A stretch of 64,000 bases of DNA from Seongchinamella sediminis (GTDB lineage Bacteria; Pseudomonadota; Gammaproteobacteria; Pseudomonadales; Halieaceae): assembly GCF_003457605.1 (NCBI RefSeq), contig NZ_QRAN01000014.1, positions 55,737-119,736 of the forward strand, given 5' to 3'. The position numbers were made by a program, and so were the translations under genes. This document shows positions 37,317 through 47,795 of the stretch, in pieces; the stretch's first letter is position 1, and every line of letters starts with the position of its first letter. The notes below the pieces were generated by a model that saw only the letters and a program-made list of their open reading frames with translations, did no database searches and had not been told where the DNA came from.

Positions 37317-37847
37317 ATGGGACTTCGATTCGGTATTTCCTTGCTTGCACTCGTTGCGGGCTTCGCGTCTCTCGAGGCTGGCTCCCAGCCAACCGTGATC
37401 TCTCCAGCCGATGTGGCGAGGCTACATCAGTATTCCACGGTATCCGATAATTTTGTCGGTAATCCTGCCTACGATTTCGAGCGTCCGATAGAGCTCCTGG
37501 TACGCATTAATCACCTCCATACTCCGGATGGCGGCTATGGGCAAATCGTCTTTACGGTGGAACAACTGGGCGAGGGCACGGAAGGGATGTGGCTCGATCC
37601 AGAGCAACAGTACATAGCAACCCTTCAGGTGTCGACCAAGGTAAAAGCCAGAGGCCTTCTCAAAAAGGACTTCTCAAACAGTGCACCGGCAGTGTTGCTT
37701 GGCTGGCCTGCCACCGATTGGAACCAGACCAACAGCCGATTCCTTGTGGATGAATTGGTCCTCCCCAATAAAAACCAGCGACTGGTATTCCACAGCGAAC
37801 ACCCGTCAATGAAAAAGCACCCCAAAGCAGCCGGCTTCGAGCGCTAA
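37317..37847 (+). CDS. Exported protein of unknown function upstream of the Rhs/SpvB gene
   Basis: 176-residue protein with a signal peptide (LRFGISLLALVAGFASLEAG). The mature part is mixed alpha/beta with no motif I recognise; it has no cysteines and contains WLDPEQQYIATLQVSTKV and FLVDELVLPNKNQRLVFH. AAGGCGAT precedes the ATG. It lies 42 nt before the large SpvB/Rhs gene on the same strand and both are exported, so it may be an accessory to that protein (secretion, assembly or protection). I do not recognise the family. Confidence 0.7.
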   Translation: MGLRFGISLLALVAGFASLEAGSQPTVISPADVARLHQYSTVSDNFVGNPAYDFERPIELLVRINHLHTPDGGYGQIVFTVEQLGEGTEGMWLDPEQQYIATLQVSTKVKARGLLKKDFSNSAPAVLLGWPATDWNQTNSRFLVDELVLPNKNQRLVFHSEHPSMKKHPKAAGFER

Positions 37848-37889
37848 CCCACCAACTGCTACACCATTTGTTCTTGATGGAGCCACTTC

Positions 37890-38135
37890 ATGTCGCGCTT
37901 GTCCGCTCTTGCCCCCATTGCTGTTCTGTTCATTAGCCTGTCTGGGCTTGCCGCAACACCCCCGCCTCTCAGTAACCCGAATGTGGCGCCTGAACCCGCC
38001 GAGGGCGTCGCATACTACGGCTCGCTTGACGGCCAGGCTACCGTGAGCGCCGCTGGTAACGCGGCCTATACCATACCGGTTGAATTGCCGCCGGGTCGAC
38101 GTGGCCTGACGCCGTCGCTGGCGATCCATTACAAC
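37890..38135 (+). pseudogene. SpvB/Rhs-type secreted toxin gene, 5' fragment (split by IS66)
   Basis: First 82 codons of a very large gene. A signal peptide (MSRLSALAPIAVLFISLSGLA) is followed by the start of the SpvB/TcdB N-terminal domain: YTIPVELPPGRRGLTPSLAI. The frame is cut at 38135 by the IS66 element; reading into the element it stops 13 codons later, at 38174. Joining 38135 directly to 40850 restores an uninterrupted frame (IHYN, then SNVQNGMLGAGWFLSG), the usual continuation of this domain. The gene was therefore intact before insertion and would encode 2040 residues. Confidence 0.9.
38128..38135. repeat. Left 8-bp target duplication of the IS66 element
   Basis: ATTACAAC at 38128-38135 is repeated exactly at 40842-40849 on the other side of the element. 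Eight base pairs is the duplication length of the IS66 family. Confidence 0.93.
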
Positions 38136-38213
38136 GTAACCGTTCATTCCGGGACGTCATTTCCTGACACCTGATCCCCGGGTACATTTCTCCTCAAACA
38201 CAGGAGAACCCCG

Positions 38214-38555
38214 ATGATCGAACCCACCAAAGCCGCAGCCGTTCCGTCTCCACAACAGTCCAGGCCAAAGAAACGCATCAACCGCTCCCGGCGCCAGTGG
38301 CAGTCACTGCTTGATGATTTCCATCGCAGTGGGCTCACCAAGGTGGCCTTCTGCAAACAGCGTGGCGTGGCCACCAGCAGCCTGAACCGCTGGCAGCGGG
38401 TGCTTGAAAAGCCTGAGGGCGGCGATTTCGTTGATGTCACCGAGCCGCTTTCCCGTGCCCCGGCTGCGCCCGCTTCTGGCTGTGATCCTGAGAATGCCTG
38501 GCAGGTAGAACTGGCACTGGGTAACGATATCGTGCTGAGAATACGCACGGCCTGA
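38214..38555 (+). CDS. tnpA: IS66 TnpA-like accessory protein
   Basis: 113 residues, first gene of the IS66 element, preceded by AGGAGAA. It has the helix-turn-helix-like block HRSGLTKVAFCKQRGVATSSLNRW typical of IS66 OrfA. Its TGA overlaps the ATG of the next gene (TGATG). It is required with TnpB for IS66 transposition in characterised relatives. Confidence 0.85.
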   Translation: MIEPTKAAAVPSPQQSRPKKRINRSRRQWQSLLDDFHRSGLTKVAFCKQRGVATSSLNRWQRVLEKPEGGDFVDVTEPLSRAPAAPASGCDPENAWQVELALGNDIVLRIRTA

Positions 38556-38902
38556 TGTTCTTCCCCGAATCCCAGGTTCGTATCTGGCTGTATACGCAGC
38601 CCACCGATATGCGCAAATCGTACAATGGCCTCAGTGCCCTGGTGAAGAACCAGCTGAAGGACAACCCCCTCAGCGGCGAGCTGTTCGTCTTCGTCAACCG
38701 GCGCCAGAACCAGATGAAGATTCTGTACTTCGACCGCTCCGGCTACTGCATCTGGTCGAAGCGTCTGGAGCAGGGCCAGTTTGTTGTGCGCAATGCTCCC
38801 AGCGGCAAGAAGGCACTGAACTGGACCCAGCTGAAGCTGCTGCTCGACGGCATCGAAATCAAAAAATCGCGCCAGTACAAACGATATTCCCACCCCATAT
38901 AA
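38555..38902 (+). CDS. tnpB: IS66 TnpB accessory protein
   Basis: 115 residues, the highly conserved IS66 Orf2: VRIWLYTQPTDMRKSYNGLS, then LFVFVNRRQNQMKILYFDRS and GYCIWSKRLEQG. The family signature is unmistakable. It begins by overlap with tnpA, and tnpC follows after 25 nt. Confidence 0.93.
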   Translation: MFFPESQVRIWLYTQPTDMRKSYNGLSALVKNQLKDNPLSGELFVFVNRRQNQMKILYFDRSGYCIWSKRLEQGQFVVRNAPSGKKALNWTQLKLLLDGIEIKKSRQYKRYSHPI

Positions 38903-38927
38903 GGCGAGCTGGGGTAAACTACAGGCC

Positions 38928-40493
38928 ATGTCGCCCGCCGCCTCCAGCCCTGCCAATACCACCGATTCCGCGGCTTTGGTGCAGGCTTTAGCTGCGGAAA
39001 ACGCCCAGCTGAAGCGCCAGCTCGCCTGGTTCAAGGAGCAGCTGTTTGGCAGCAAATCCGAGAAGCGGGTCATCGACAACCCGGAACAGCCCCTGCTCAC
39101 CGGCCTAATGGGTGAGCCGGTCAAACCCCTGCCGCCAGGTGAGAAGCAAAAAATCACCTACGAGCGCGGCAAAGCCAAAAAGAACCGGGACGAGGACTGT
39201 GTCACCGATAGCGGCCTGCGCTTCAGCCCCGAGGTGCCTGTCAAGACGATTACCCTTGATGCCCCGGAGCTCAGCGGCCCCGATGCGGACCAGTACGAGA
39301 TCATTGGCTACAAGACCAGCCACCGGCTGGCCCAGCATTACAGCGCCTATGAGGTCTTGCGCTTCCAGCGGCCGGTGCTGAAGCGCAAGGACTCCGGCAC
39401 GGTCAGCACCACCCCGGCCGCCTTCAATGTGCTGGACAACAGCATCGCCGATGTCAGCTTCCTGGTGGGCATGCTGATCGACAAGTTCCTGTACCACCTG
39501 CCGTTGTACCGTCAGCACCAGCGTTTAACCCAAAGTGGCGTTGACCTGAGCCGGGGCACACTGACCAATCTGTGCAAGCGCAGTATCGAATTACTGCGCC
39601 CCATCGCCGAGGCCCAACTGGCCCACATCCTGCAGAGCCGGGTGTTATCGATGGATGAAACCCCGATCAAGGCCGGGCCCACCAAGAACAGGAAAGGCAA
39701 AGGGGTAATGAAACAGGGTTGGTTCTGGCCCCTGATGGGGGATCAGCGCGAGATCAGCTTTACCTACTCATCGGGTCGGGGCAGAGCCCATATCGAGAGC
39801 ATCCTGGAGAACCTGTTCACCGGCACTCTGGTTAGCGACGGCTACGCGGCGTACAGCAGCTACGCGGCGAGAAATGAACAGATTACCCACGCCAATTGCT
39901 GGGTACACGGCCGGCGCAAGTTTGTCGAAGCTGAGGATGATGAGCCTGAGCTGGTGAAACAAGTGCTCGACAGCATCGGCCATCTGTATCAGGTAGAAAC
40001 CCGGATCAGGGACGCCAAACTGGCAGGCGAGAAAAAGCGCAGCTTCCGTCTGGAACACAGCAAGCCGGTGGTTGATCAGCTGTTTGCCTGGTTTGACCAG
40101 CAGCGGCAGCGGTCTGAGTTGCTGCCCAGCAGCCCCTTCTCCAAGGCCATTGCCTACATGCAGAACCGGGAGTATGCCCTGCGGGTGTTCCTGGAGGACC
40201 CGGCGGTGCCGATGGACAACAACCACACGGAGCGCGCCCTGCGGGTGGTACCCATGGGTAGGAAAAACTGGATGTTCTGCTGGACGGAACTGGGTGCGGA
40301 GCACGTGGGGATCATCCAGAGCCTGATCGTGACGTGCAAACTGCAGGGCATTGACCCGGCCACCTACCTGGTGGATGTGCTCCAGCGTGTTGCCATCCAT
40401 CCGGCAAGCAAGGTCGAGGAACTGACACCACGTCTCTGGAAGGACCTGTTTGCCGACAACCCTCTACGTTCGGACCTGACCCATGAGCATTGA
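38928..40493 (+). CDS. tnpC: IS66 transposase TnpC
   Basis: 521-residue DDE transposase. An N-terminal Leu-rich coil (residues about 10-45, with LKRQLAWFKEQLFGSKSEKR) precedes the zinc-finger-like and DDE core; VLSMDETPIK holds the first catalytic Asp, GTLVSDGYAAYSSYA the second and NNHTERALRVVPMGRKNW the Glu. The C-terminus has the IS66 block ATYLVDVLQRVAIHPASKVE. Full length, no frameshift seen. Confidence 0.95.
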   Translation: MSPAASSPANTTDSAALVQALAAENAQLKRQLAWFKEQLFGSKSEKRVIDNPEQPLLTGLMGEPVKPLPPGEKQKITYERGKAKKNRDEDCVTDSGLRFSPEVPVKTITLDAPELSGPDADQYEIIGYKTSHRLAQHYSAYEVLRFQRPVLKRKDSGTVSTTPAAFNVLDNSIADVSFLVGMLIDKFLYHLPLYRQHQRLTQSGVDLSRGTLTNLCKRSIELLRPIAEAQLAHILQSRVLSMDETPIKAGPTKNRKGKGVMKQGWFWPLMGDQREISFTYSSGRGRAHIESILENLFTGTLVSDGYAAYSSYAARNEQITHANCWVHGRRKFVEAEDDEPELVKQVLDSIGHLYQVETRIRDAKLAGEKKRSFRLEHSKPVVDQLFAWFDQQRQRSELLPSSPFSKAIAYMQNREYALRVFLEDPAVPMDNNHTERALRVVPMGRKNWMFCWTELGAEHVGIIQSLIVTCKLQGIDPATYLVDVLQRVAIHPASKVEELTPRLWKDLFADNPLRSDLTHEH

Positions 40494-40797
40494 TATCGAC
40501 AGCCTGTCCTACGACGAGTTGCTGGCGCTGAACGACCGCATCATCTCCCGCCTGAAACACCTGGATGCGGCGGACACTATCGATGCCATGATGAAGCTGA
40601 CGCTGGGTAGCAAGGTGTGCTTCGACTCCGGTAAACACGGGATGCAGGTGGGCACCCTGATCAAGTTCAACCAGAAGACGGTGAGTGTGCTGACGGAAGA
40701 CGGTCGTCGCTGGAAGGTATCGCCGCAGTTCCTGTCGTCAGTCATCGACGAGGCTGGCAGCGCGACGAACGTCATCGATATCCAGAAAAAGAAATAG
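40483..40797 (+). CDS. Fourth IS66 ORF of unknown function
   Basis: 104 residues; overlaps the end of tnpC by 11 bp and lies inside the element before the right terminal repeat. It begins MSIDIDSLSYDELLALNDR, has a likely helical N-terminal half and a small beta-rich second half (GSKVCFDS, IKFNQKTVSVLTEDGRRWK) like an SH3-type fold. I recognise no catalytic motif. Position and overlap suggest a passenger or helper protein belonging to the element. Confidence 0.7.
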   Translation: MSIDIDSLSYDELLALNDRIISRLKHLDAADTIDAMMKLTLGSKVCFDSGKHGMQVGTLIKFNQKTVSVLTEDGRRWKVSPQFLSSVIDEAGSATNVIDIQKKK

Positions 40798-40841
40798 CCC
40801 GGGCTACAGGCTGTCAACTACTGCTCGGAATGAGCGGTTAC

Positions 40842-40849
40842 ATTACAAC
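40842..40849. repeat. Right 8-bp target duplication of the IS66 element
   Basis: ATTACAAC, identical to 38128-38135. Confidence 0.93.
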
Positions 40850-43800
40850 AGCAATGTGCAAAATGGCATGCTGGGAGCAGGCTGGTTCCTGAGTGGCATG
40901 AGTAAAATCAACCGCTGCCCCCAGACCCTGGCACAGGAAGGGGTGTCACGCCCGGTACGGTATGACGCGCAGGATGTTTACTGTATGGACGGGCATAAGC
41001 TGTTTGCGGTTTCGGGATCCTATGGCGCTAGTGGCACCCAATATCGCACCGAGATTGACCAATTCTCAAATATCCGATCGGAGGGCGCGGGAACAGCAGG
41101 TCCTCTCAAGTTTACGGTTAAAACCAAAGATGGCCTGGTCATGGAGTACGGTCACACCTCGAATTCCCGCGTAGAGGGTGAGGGCAGCAGCGTGGTTCGC
41201 ACTTGGGCACTTAACAAAGTCTCTGACACCGTCGGCAACGCCTACCATCTTTCCTATGTGGAAGACAATGCAAATGGTCGGCACTACATTGACAAGATAA
41301 CCTACAATGCCTCGGTGTCCATCACCAGCGGCTCAACCGGTAATTACGTACACTGGGGCGCGACTGATACCGAGGTCAAGTTTGTTTATGGCAGTCGAAA
41401 CGATAATGTGACTCAATTTGAGGCGGGATCCAGGATACAGCGCAACCCGGTCAAACTGACCAATATCCACACAAAGGTGAATGGCACCATTGTGTCGGAC
41501 TACCGCCTGACGTATGAGCAGGTGGGTGCCGACAAGCGACCCAGGATCACCCAGATGAAGCGGTGTGACTCCGCAGGTACGTGCCAGGCTCCCATCGACC
41601 TGGAGTGGTGGCACGATGGAACGACCACGTTCACGACGGCCAACCGCTCTGTGCCGCACTTCGCAGCGAACTCCACAACGTATGGGAGCCATGCCGCGAC
41701 GATCGGATACGACTATAATGTACCACGCTGGCATGATATGGATGGCGACGGGATTCCCGAATATGTGCACGCCGTCCCCAACTCAAATGGCAGCTATCCG
41801 GCCAGCAATCTGTCCTTAAAGGTACGCACATACACCGGAACCAACAGTTTCACAACCAGTACCTGGAACACCGCCCTTGGAGGACACCCGAAAGATTTTC
41901 ACTGGGTAGATATTGATGGAAATGGCACGACTGATCTCGTAAAAGTTAAAGTCGGTGCCGGCACGATGGAGGCGGCACTCTCCACAGGTAGCGGTTTCAC
42001 TAGCGGATCATCATACGATACATTTTCTTACCAGGCAGCGAATGACTACAGCCTTGCCGATATGAACGGCGATGGGCTGATTGATTTGGTGAAGTACTTC
42101 TTTACCACAATACCTGAACCGGGGTGTCCATATATCAACACGACATGGGAGTCCTTTATGTGCGATCGTATACGAACGCATATAAGGACCACGGTTCACA
42201 TCAACAAAGGGAATGGCGCTGGGTACGGGAATGGCGGTGGATATCACTATCAGACCGAATGGCTGTCCAATCAGACCGCCAGGACACATGCACTATTCGA
42301 TGTCACGGGAGATGGGCTTAAGGATTTAATCGTTAATGATCGATACGTTTACGTGAATGATGGAGCCAGGTTTGAGACACCCCGGCGGGACTTTGGCGCG
42401 ACACCAGGTGGTTACGTTCCAGTAGTCTATGCAGATATTGACGGCGATGGCGTATTAGACCGTAAAGTACTTAGAATCGATGGTTCATGCTGTGACGTTC
42501 AGCGAAATACCGGAACAGCTTTCCTTCATTGGTCATCGTCTGACGTTTTCCCAACAAATACGATAGACGACAACCGCGTATGGGATAAAAGTTTGAGAAC
42601 TGCTCCAGGTAGACTCGTACGATCAACCGGTCCACTGTACGGTACGCCTCCCGTTCCAACTCACTCGAGCACGATGGATGTCGGATTAGCAAGAAATGGG
42701 GATGGCGCCACATATGTTGAAGACATTATCATTGATAGCGACGCTCACCTGGGCTCCTTCATGCAGTGGATAGATCTCAATGGCGATGGGCTTAAGGACT
42801 TAAGCATTGCAAACAATTCGCAATGTAAAAAGTCAGCTGTTGGTCAGGCACAGAACGGTATTTTCGCGTATAGCTACCAAGACTATTACTACTGTGAAAC
42901 CAGTACCCACACGCTGCTCACTCAGAACGGTAAACCCGTCAGCCTGCTCAAGAAGATCACGCAAGGTCAAGGATTGGAAACTGTATTCACCTACAAACCG
43001 CTGACCAATAGCAGCGTTTATACCAAAGGCAGTTTGGCGAGTTTTCCCGACTTCGACATTCAGGACGCCACCCACGTGGTGTCACGGATGACCCAGTCCA
43101 ACGGAATCGGTGGTGTTAGCACTGTTAGCACGGTGGACTACACCTATGAGGGCCTGGTGCGGAATGTCCAGGGCCGTGGCGACATGGGGTTTGCAAAAAT
43201 CATCTCCAGGAACCTGACGAAAGGCATCAAAACCGTCTCAGAGTACGCCCAGCAATTCCCCTATACCAGTCAACCCCTGAAAATCGAGGTGTTCAGAGCC
43301 AGTGACAACCGATTATTGGAGAGCACCCAGATTGACTACCTGGTTAGGAACACAGCGATATCGGCAACCAGGTTCCCCTATGTCAGTAGTCGTGTGGAAA
43401 AACGCTACGCACTAAATGATGGCCGCCTGCTGTCGACAAGTTCCACCACCAACAGCGCTGTCGATGCTTACGGCAATATTGGTAATACGACAACGATACT
43501 GGAGGACCATGAAACTACTTCAACAATTCAGCAGCAGAAGCTGAGCACCTTCACTGTAGACCCCAGTTGGGCAACCTGGCGGGTAGGGCAGGTTAGCTCA
43601 GTGACAACGAAAGCCTGGTTGAACGGCGTCAACGACCCGGGCAAGGATCGCCAGGTGGATTACACCTACGATACGACGACCGGGTTCCTGCTGACGGAGA
43701 CCCGGGAACCTGGCAAGGGTGCCGGTATCGAGCTGACCAAAACCCTGGCTCACGACGCGGTAGGCAATGTGATCTCCGAAACCCTATCGAGTCCGGGCTC

Positions 43801-46726
43801 AGCGTCACGAACCAGTACCATAGCTTACGATGGCGACCACCGCTTCCCGGCGACCCTGACCAACCCGCTGGGCCATACCGTTGACCAGACCTGGGATGCG
43901 GCTTTCGGCAACAAACTGTCCGAGATCGACGTCAATGGCCTTACCACGACATGGAGCTACAATAGTTTCGGGCAGCTTGAGAGCGAAACGCGCCCCGACG
44001 GCACCACGACCCAGACCGACCTGTACACCTGCACCTCGGTGGCATGCAGTAACCTCGGCGCAACGTCCTATGTCGAAACACAGGCCTCAGGGCAATCCAC
44101 GGTGCGTACCTACTATGACGTGTTGGGCCGCCAGGTCCGCATGCGTACACAGGCGCTTGACGGTACCCGCGTCAACCAGGATACCGAGTATGACGCCCAG
44201 GGGCGGGCGTTCCGGTCTTCAGAGCCCTACTTTGATGGGGGGGCAGTTACCTGGAACACCAGCACCTACGATTTTCTGGACAGGGTAACGGCCTTCAGCG
44301 GGGCCGATCCGGTGGCTTCCAGTACCACCAGTTACGATGGATTCACGGTCTCCGTGACGGATTCTGCCAGCCGCACGGAAACCCGCACACTGAATGCGCT
44401 GGGACAGGTAATCGAAGTCCAGGACAAGGCGGGCACCGACACGACCTTCCTGTATGACGCGGTGGGTAATAGCGTCCAGGTCAATAACGCCGTGGGCCTG
44501 GGCCAGGCCAGCAGCGTGAGCTATAGCTATGACCGCCTGGGTAACCTGCTGACCCAGAACGACCCCGATCACGGCCTCTATACCTACACCTACGACGCGT
44601 TTGGCAACAAACTGACGGAGGCTTCGCCCAAGTTGGCCGCGACAGGCCGCAGTATTAGCTACCAGTATGATCTGCTCAACAGGATGATCAGCCGAACCGA
44701 GCCTGAGGGCACCACTACCTGGACCTATGACAGTAGCACAGGCGGTAATCTGGGGGTCGGCAAGCTGGCCAGTGAGTCCATGACCGGTTTCAGTCGTAGT
44801 TATGATTATGCCGCGGGCAATTACGGGCGCTTGACAGATACCGATACCACCATAGGAACGGCTGTTTACAGCGTCGCCTACAGCTACGACGGTTTTGGTC
44901 GCGTTGCCACCGAGACCTATCCGGCCAGTGTCGCGGAACCCGGTGGCTTGGTGGTGGAATACGAGTACAGTCCGGTGGGAATGCTGGAAGCCGTGCAGAG
45001 CCCGGGCGGTGGGACCGTGTACTATCAACTGCTGGATACCGACGCCGCCGGGCGAGTGACTTCGGAGTGGCTGGGCGACGGTTCAACAGTCACCCAGGCG
45101 TATGCAGGCCAGTCCAGCCGCATCACCTCCCAGCACAGCGCTATCGGCGTGACGACCCTGCAGGAGTTTGCCTATACCTACGACGGGTCGGGCAACATGC
45201 TAAGTCGCAGTGATGTGCGCCAGAGTCTCACAGAGGCCTTTACCTTCGACAATCTGGACCGGATGACCAGTGCGCAAGTGGGCAGCCACCCCATTGTCAA
45301 CTATGACTTTGATGCGATGGGGTCGATGACCGAGAAGTCAGATATCGGCAACCCTTACCTCTATAACGCCACACCACAGCATGCGGTGAGTGAGATCCTG
45401 TCCGGCGGGTCCTCGATCCATACCTTCGGGTACGACGCCAACGGAAACATGGATGTGGTGGACGGGTCGCCCATGATCACCTGGTCGAGCTACAACAAGC
45501 CGACCCAGATCAGCTCAGGCGGCATCACCTACGCGTTCGACTACGGCACTGACCGCAAACGCTACCAGAAAACCCGTAATGGCGTAGCCACCCACTACGT
45601 GGGCGGCAGTTTCGAAGCCACCGACAGTGCGGGCCAGGGTGCGGACCACTTCCGCCACTATATCCGCGCCAATGGTAAAGTGGTGATGATCCGAGAAGAT
45701 GACAATGGCACGGTATCAGAGCGCTATGTCCATCGAGATCACCTGGGTAGTGTTACAGCGCTTACTGACGATCTGGGTTCAGTGGTTGAACGGTTCAGTT
45801 ACGATGCCTGGGGTATGCGCCGCAGAGCGGTGGACTGGGTGTCGGGTGCGACTTCAACGAATGAAATTCGGGGCTACACGGGTCATGAGCATCTGGATGA
45901 TGTGGGGATTATTCACATGAATGGGCGCATCTACTCCCCAAGCCTGGGTAGGATGCTGAATCCTGACCCCGTTGTCGGTGAGCCCGAAAACGGCCGGAAC
46001 TACAATCGCTACACATATGTATTCAACAATCCGCTTAAGTACACAGATCCTAGTGGATTCGATAAGTCTAAATCGAAAATCGTTTGTGCGGACAGTTGCG
46101 TTAGTAGTTCGGGAGCGGGTGCTGGTCTCGGCATGGAATATGTTCATGTGGTTGCAAGAGATCTGTCTGGTGGAGGCGTTACAGGCAACACTGCTGCGAT
46201 GTCTTCTGCGATATATGGTCAGGAGGGTTCGCCAGTTGGTGTCACAGGAGATCGGGTTGATATATCAGGTGAGGCATCGCCAGAAACAGATCCCGTGGGT
46301 GGAGAAGGTTCGTTTGATTGCTCCCAGGATTCTGGAACTGCCTGCATCACAATTAGAGTAAAGCAGCGTGACACGTATAAGCTGTTTATCCGTGCGCTGA
46401 ATAGGCTGGCAGATGTTAGTCAAATTGGGGCTGCGGCTGCCGCCACGGTTTGTAGGCAGTGCAGATTCCCTGTATCAGCCGGCGCTTTTATGCTAGGTGT
46501 TTCGGTCGCTACTGATGCTATGCAACAAGACACAGATGCGGCCCTAAAGGACGCTATTTCTGGTGGCTTGCCAATGGCTGTCGCTGCTGCTGGAAGCAAA
46601 ATCCCATACTTTAAGTATCTGCCAGAACCTATTCAAGAACAGATTATTAGTGGAATTACCACTGGATATGGTATTGCGGCACTCTCCATTGAAATCTCTA
46701 AAGAGGCCAGCCGTGGAAAAGACTAG
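40850..46726 (+). pseudogene. SpvB/Rhs-type secreted toxin gene, main part after IS66
   Basis: 1958 codons in one open frame that continue the fragment at 37890. Order of parts: the rest of the SpvB/TcdB N-terminal domain (GMLGAGWFLSGMSKINRC), a beta-propeller with FG-GAP/VCBS-type Asp-rich repeats (DMDGDGIPEYVHAV, DIDGNGTTDLVKVK, DMNGDGLIDLVKYF, DVTGDGLKDLIVND, DIDGDGVLDRK, DLNGDGLKDLSIAN), a long YD/Rhs repeat shell, and the core end RYTYVFNNPLKYTDPSGF. After DPSGF a variable tip of about 225 residues follows; it is Cys-containing (CADSC, CRQC) with hydrophobic stretches and no toxin motif I recognise. The tip is visibly more AT-rich than the shell. Without its signal peptide and first 82 codons the product is unlikely to be exported, so the gene is probably dead unless the IS excises. 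Confidence 0.9.
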
Positions 46727-47003
46727 CTTTAGTAGATCGTTGTCGTATTTCGCCGCATCCATCGTATGGGCATTCTCTTTAATTTTGCTTCACATTAAGT
46801 CTTCTGGCGAATATCCAGCCTCCAGGATGATATATCTCGCTATCGCTTTAGCCTACCTGGTCGCGATATTGCGTGGGTATCTAATGCGTGAGCCATTCTA
46901 TATTTACATCAAAAAGTTGCAGCATCCAGAAAATAGGACAGAAAGGTCGGTTTGGTTTCTTTTGGCCCTCCTTTTCCTCACCTGGATAGTTTTGACTTGG
47001 TAA
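46713..47003 (+). CDS. Small membrane protein, candidate immunity protein of the Rhs tip
   Basis: 96 residues from a GTG at 46713, chosen because AAGAGG (46701-46706) is placed correctly and the reading frame overlaps the toxin stop by 14 nt, an arrangement common for toxin-immunity pairs. It has three hydrophobic segments (SLSYFAASIVWAFSLILL, MIYLAIALAYLVAILRGYL, WFLLALLFLTWIVLTW). An earlier in-frame ATG at 46563 would overlap the toxin far more. A membrane-embedded immunity protein would suit a tip that acts on membranes. This is inference from position and topology. Confidence 0.6.
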   Translation: MEKTSFSRSLSYFAASIVWAFSLILLHIKSSGEYPASRMIYLAIALAYLVAILRGYLMREPFYIYIKKLQHPENRTERSVWFLLALLFLTWIVLTW

Positions 47004-47123
47004 AACACATAGGACTTCCACCCCAATCTAATCCAATGTGGTCCTCCGATTGAAGTTGTAGCGTAAGGCCTTAAACCTGCAGGCGTGTTCCAACAAGAGA
47101 GGAGTCAAGGATGACCCTGCCAC

Positions 47124-47217
47124 GCCGATCCGGTGGCTTCACGGTCTCCGTGACGGATTCAGCCAGCCGCACAGAAACCCGCACTCTGAACGCGCTGGGA
47201 CAGGTGATTGAAGTCCA
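47124..47217 (+). pseudogene. Rhs repeat remnant, forward
   Basis: This stretch is nearly identical to a piece of the Rhs shell near 44305-44423 (encoding SVTDSASRTETRTLNALGQV) with a small internal deletion of about 24 bp. It has no start, repeat shell or tip of its own and ends abruptly at about 47217, where it meets an inverted tip fragment. Confidence 0.8.
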
Positions 47218-47413
47218 GATATGCCGTAACACCATCCGCACAGTAGCCACTTGGATCCGTGTATTTAAGTGGGTTATTAAAGACATAGGTATAGCGATTG
47301 TAATTCTGTCCATTTTCCGGTGCTTGGGTAACAGGATCTGGACTCAGCATGCGCCCCAAACTCGGACTATAAACCCGCCCATTCATGTGAATGATACCCA
47401 CATCATCCAATGG
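47218..47413 (-). pseudogene. Orphan Rhs tip remnant, inverted
   Basis: Read on the minus strand this encodes DDVGIIHMNGRVYSPSLGRM, then QNYNRYTYVFNNPLKYTDPS and GYCADGVTAY. It is clearly homologous to the core end of the large Rhs gene (45893-46050) but diverged (roughly three quarters identical by eye) and carries a different residue after DPSG, so it comes from another tip. It is in inverted orientation and abuts the forward remnant. Confidence 0.8.
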
Positions 47414-47504
47414 AAGCCTGTAAACCCCCTATGGTAGTCCTTGCATAGATAGTAGATACGACTACCTACAGGCCTATTAGACCCGCGTAAGCCATGTTGC
47501 GAGC

Positions 47505-47795
47505 CTACGTGAGTCTGTCGGGCTGCAGTTCCTGCCTTTTGTGCACGATCGCCAACACATGTACCTCGTCGGCCCGTAACTCTTACAGGATACGGTAGGA
47601 GTACATGTGCAGTTCACGGATGTCTTCGTCGCTGATCTCTGGCACTATTTTGCCGATGCGCGGTAACTCAGATAGGGGCAGGGTCTTATCGACAATAGCG
47701 CGCGTAACTTGTTTGGCGTAGTGCCGGGAATCGGCGGCAATGAAATCGTGGATGTGACGTAAGTCGGCCTTTGCGTGGTCAGACCACGTTACCAC
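47505..47795 (-). pseudogene. ParE/RelE-family toxin with in-frame stop
   Basis: From a GTG at 47795 the frame encodes VTWSDHAKADLRHIHDFIAA, KTLPLSELPRIGKIVPEI and LHMYSYRIL, then TAA at 47583-47585. Beyond the stop, in the same frame, it continues ELRADEVHVLAIVHKRQEL to a TAG at 47505, exactly the conserved end of ParE toxins (in which a residue such as Tyr is usual at the stop). The first part alone is 70 residues; the family is about 95-100. A single nonsense change has therefore removed the C-terminal strand and catalytic region. The start overlaps the antitoxin stop. Confidence 0.85.

Larger units (their letters stand above)
38136..40841 (+). mobile_element. IS66-family insertion sequence, complete (2706 bp)
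   Basis: The termini are inverted: GTAACCGTTCATTCCG at the left and GTAACCGCTCATTCCG when the right end is reverse complemented (15 of 16). The GTAA ends and 8-bp duplication ATTACAAC are IS66 hallmarks. It carries tnpA, tnpB, tnpC and a fourth small gene, all rightward and overlapping or closely spaced. All look intact, so the element may still be active. It disrupts the SpvB/Rhs gene. Confidence 0.95.

Noticed and set aside
37890..47003. Reading the island as a prophage or integrative element
   Set aside because: No integrase, tRNA target, portal or tail genes; the repeats seen belong to single insertion sequences.
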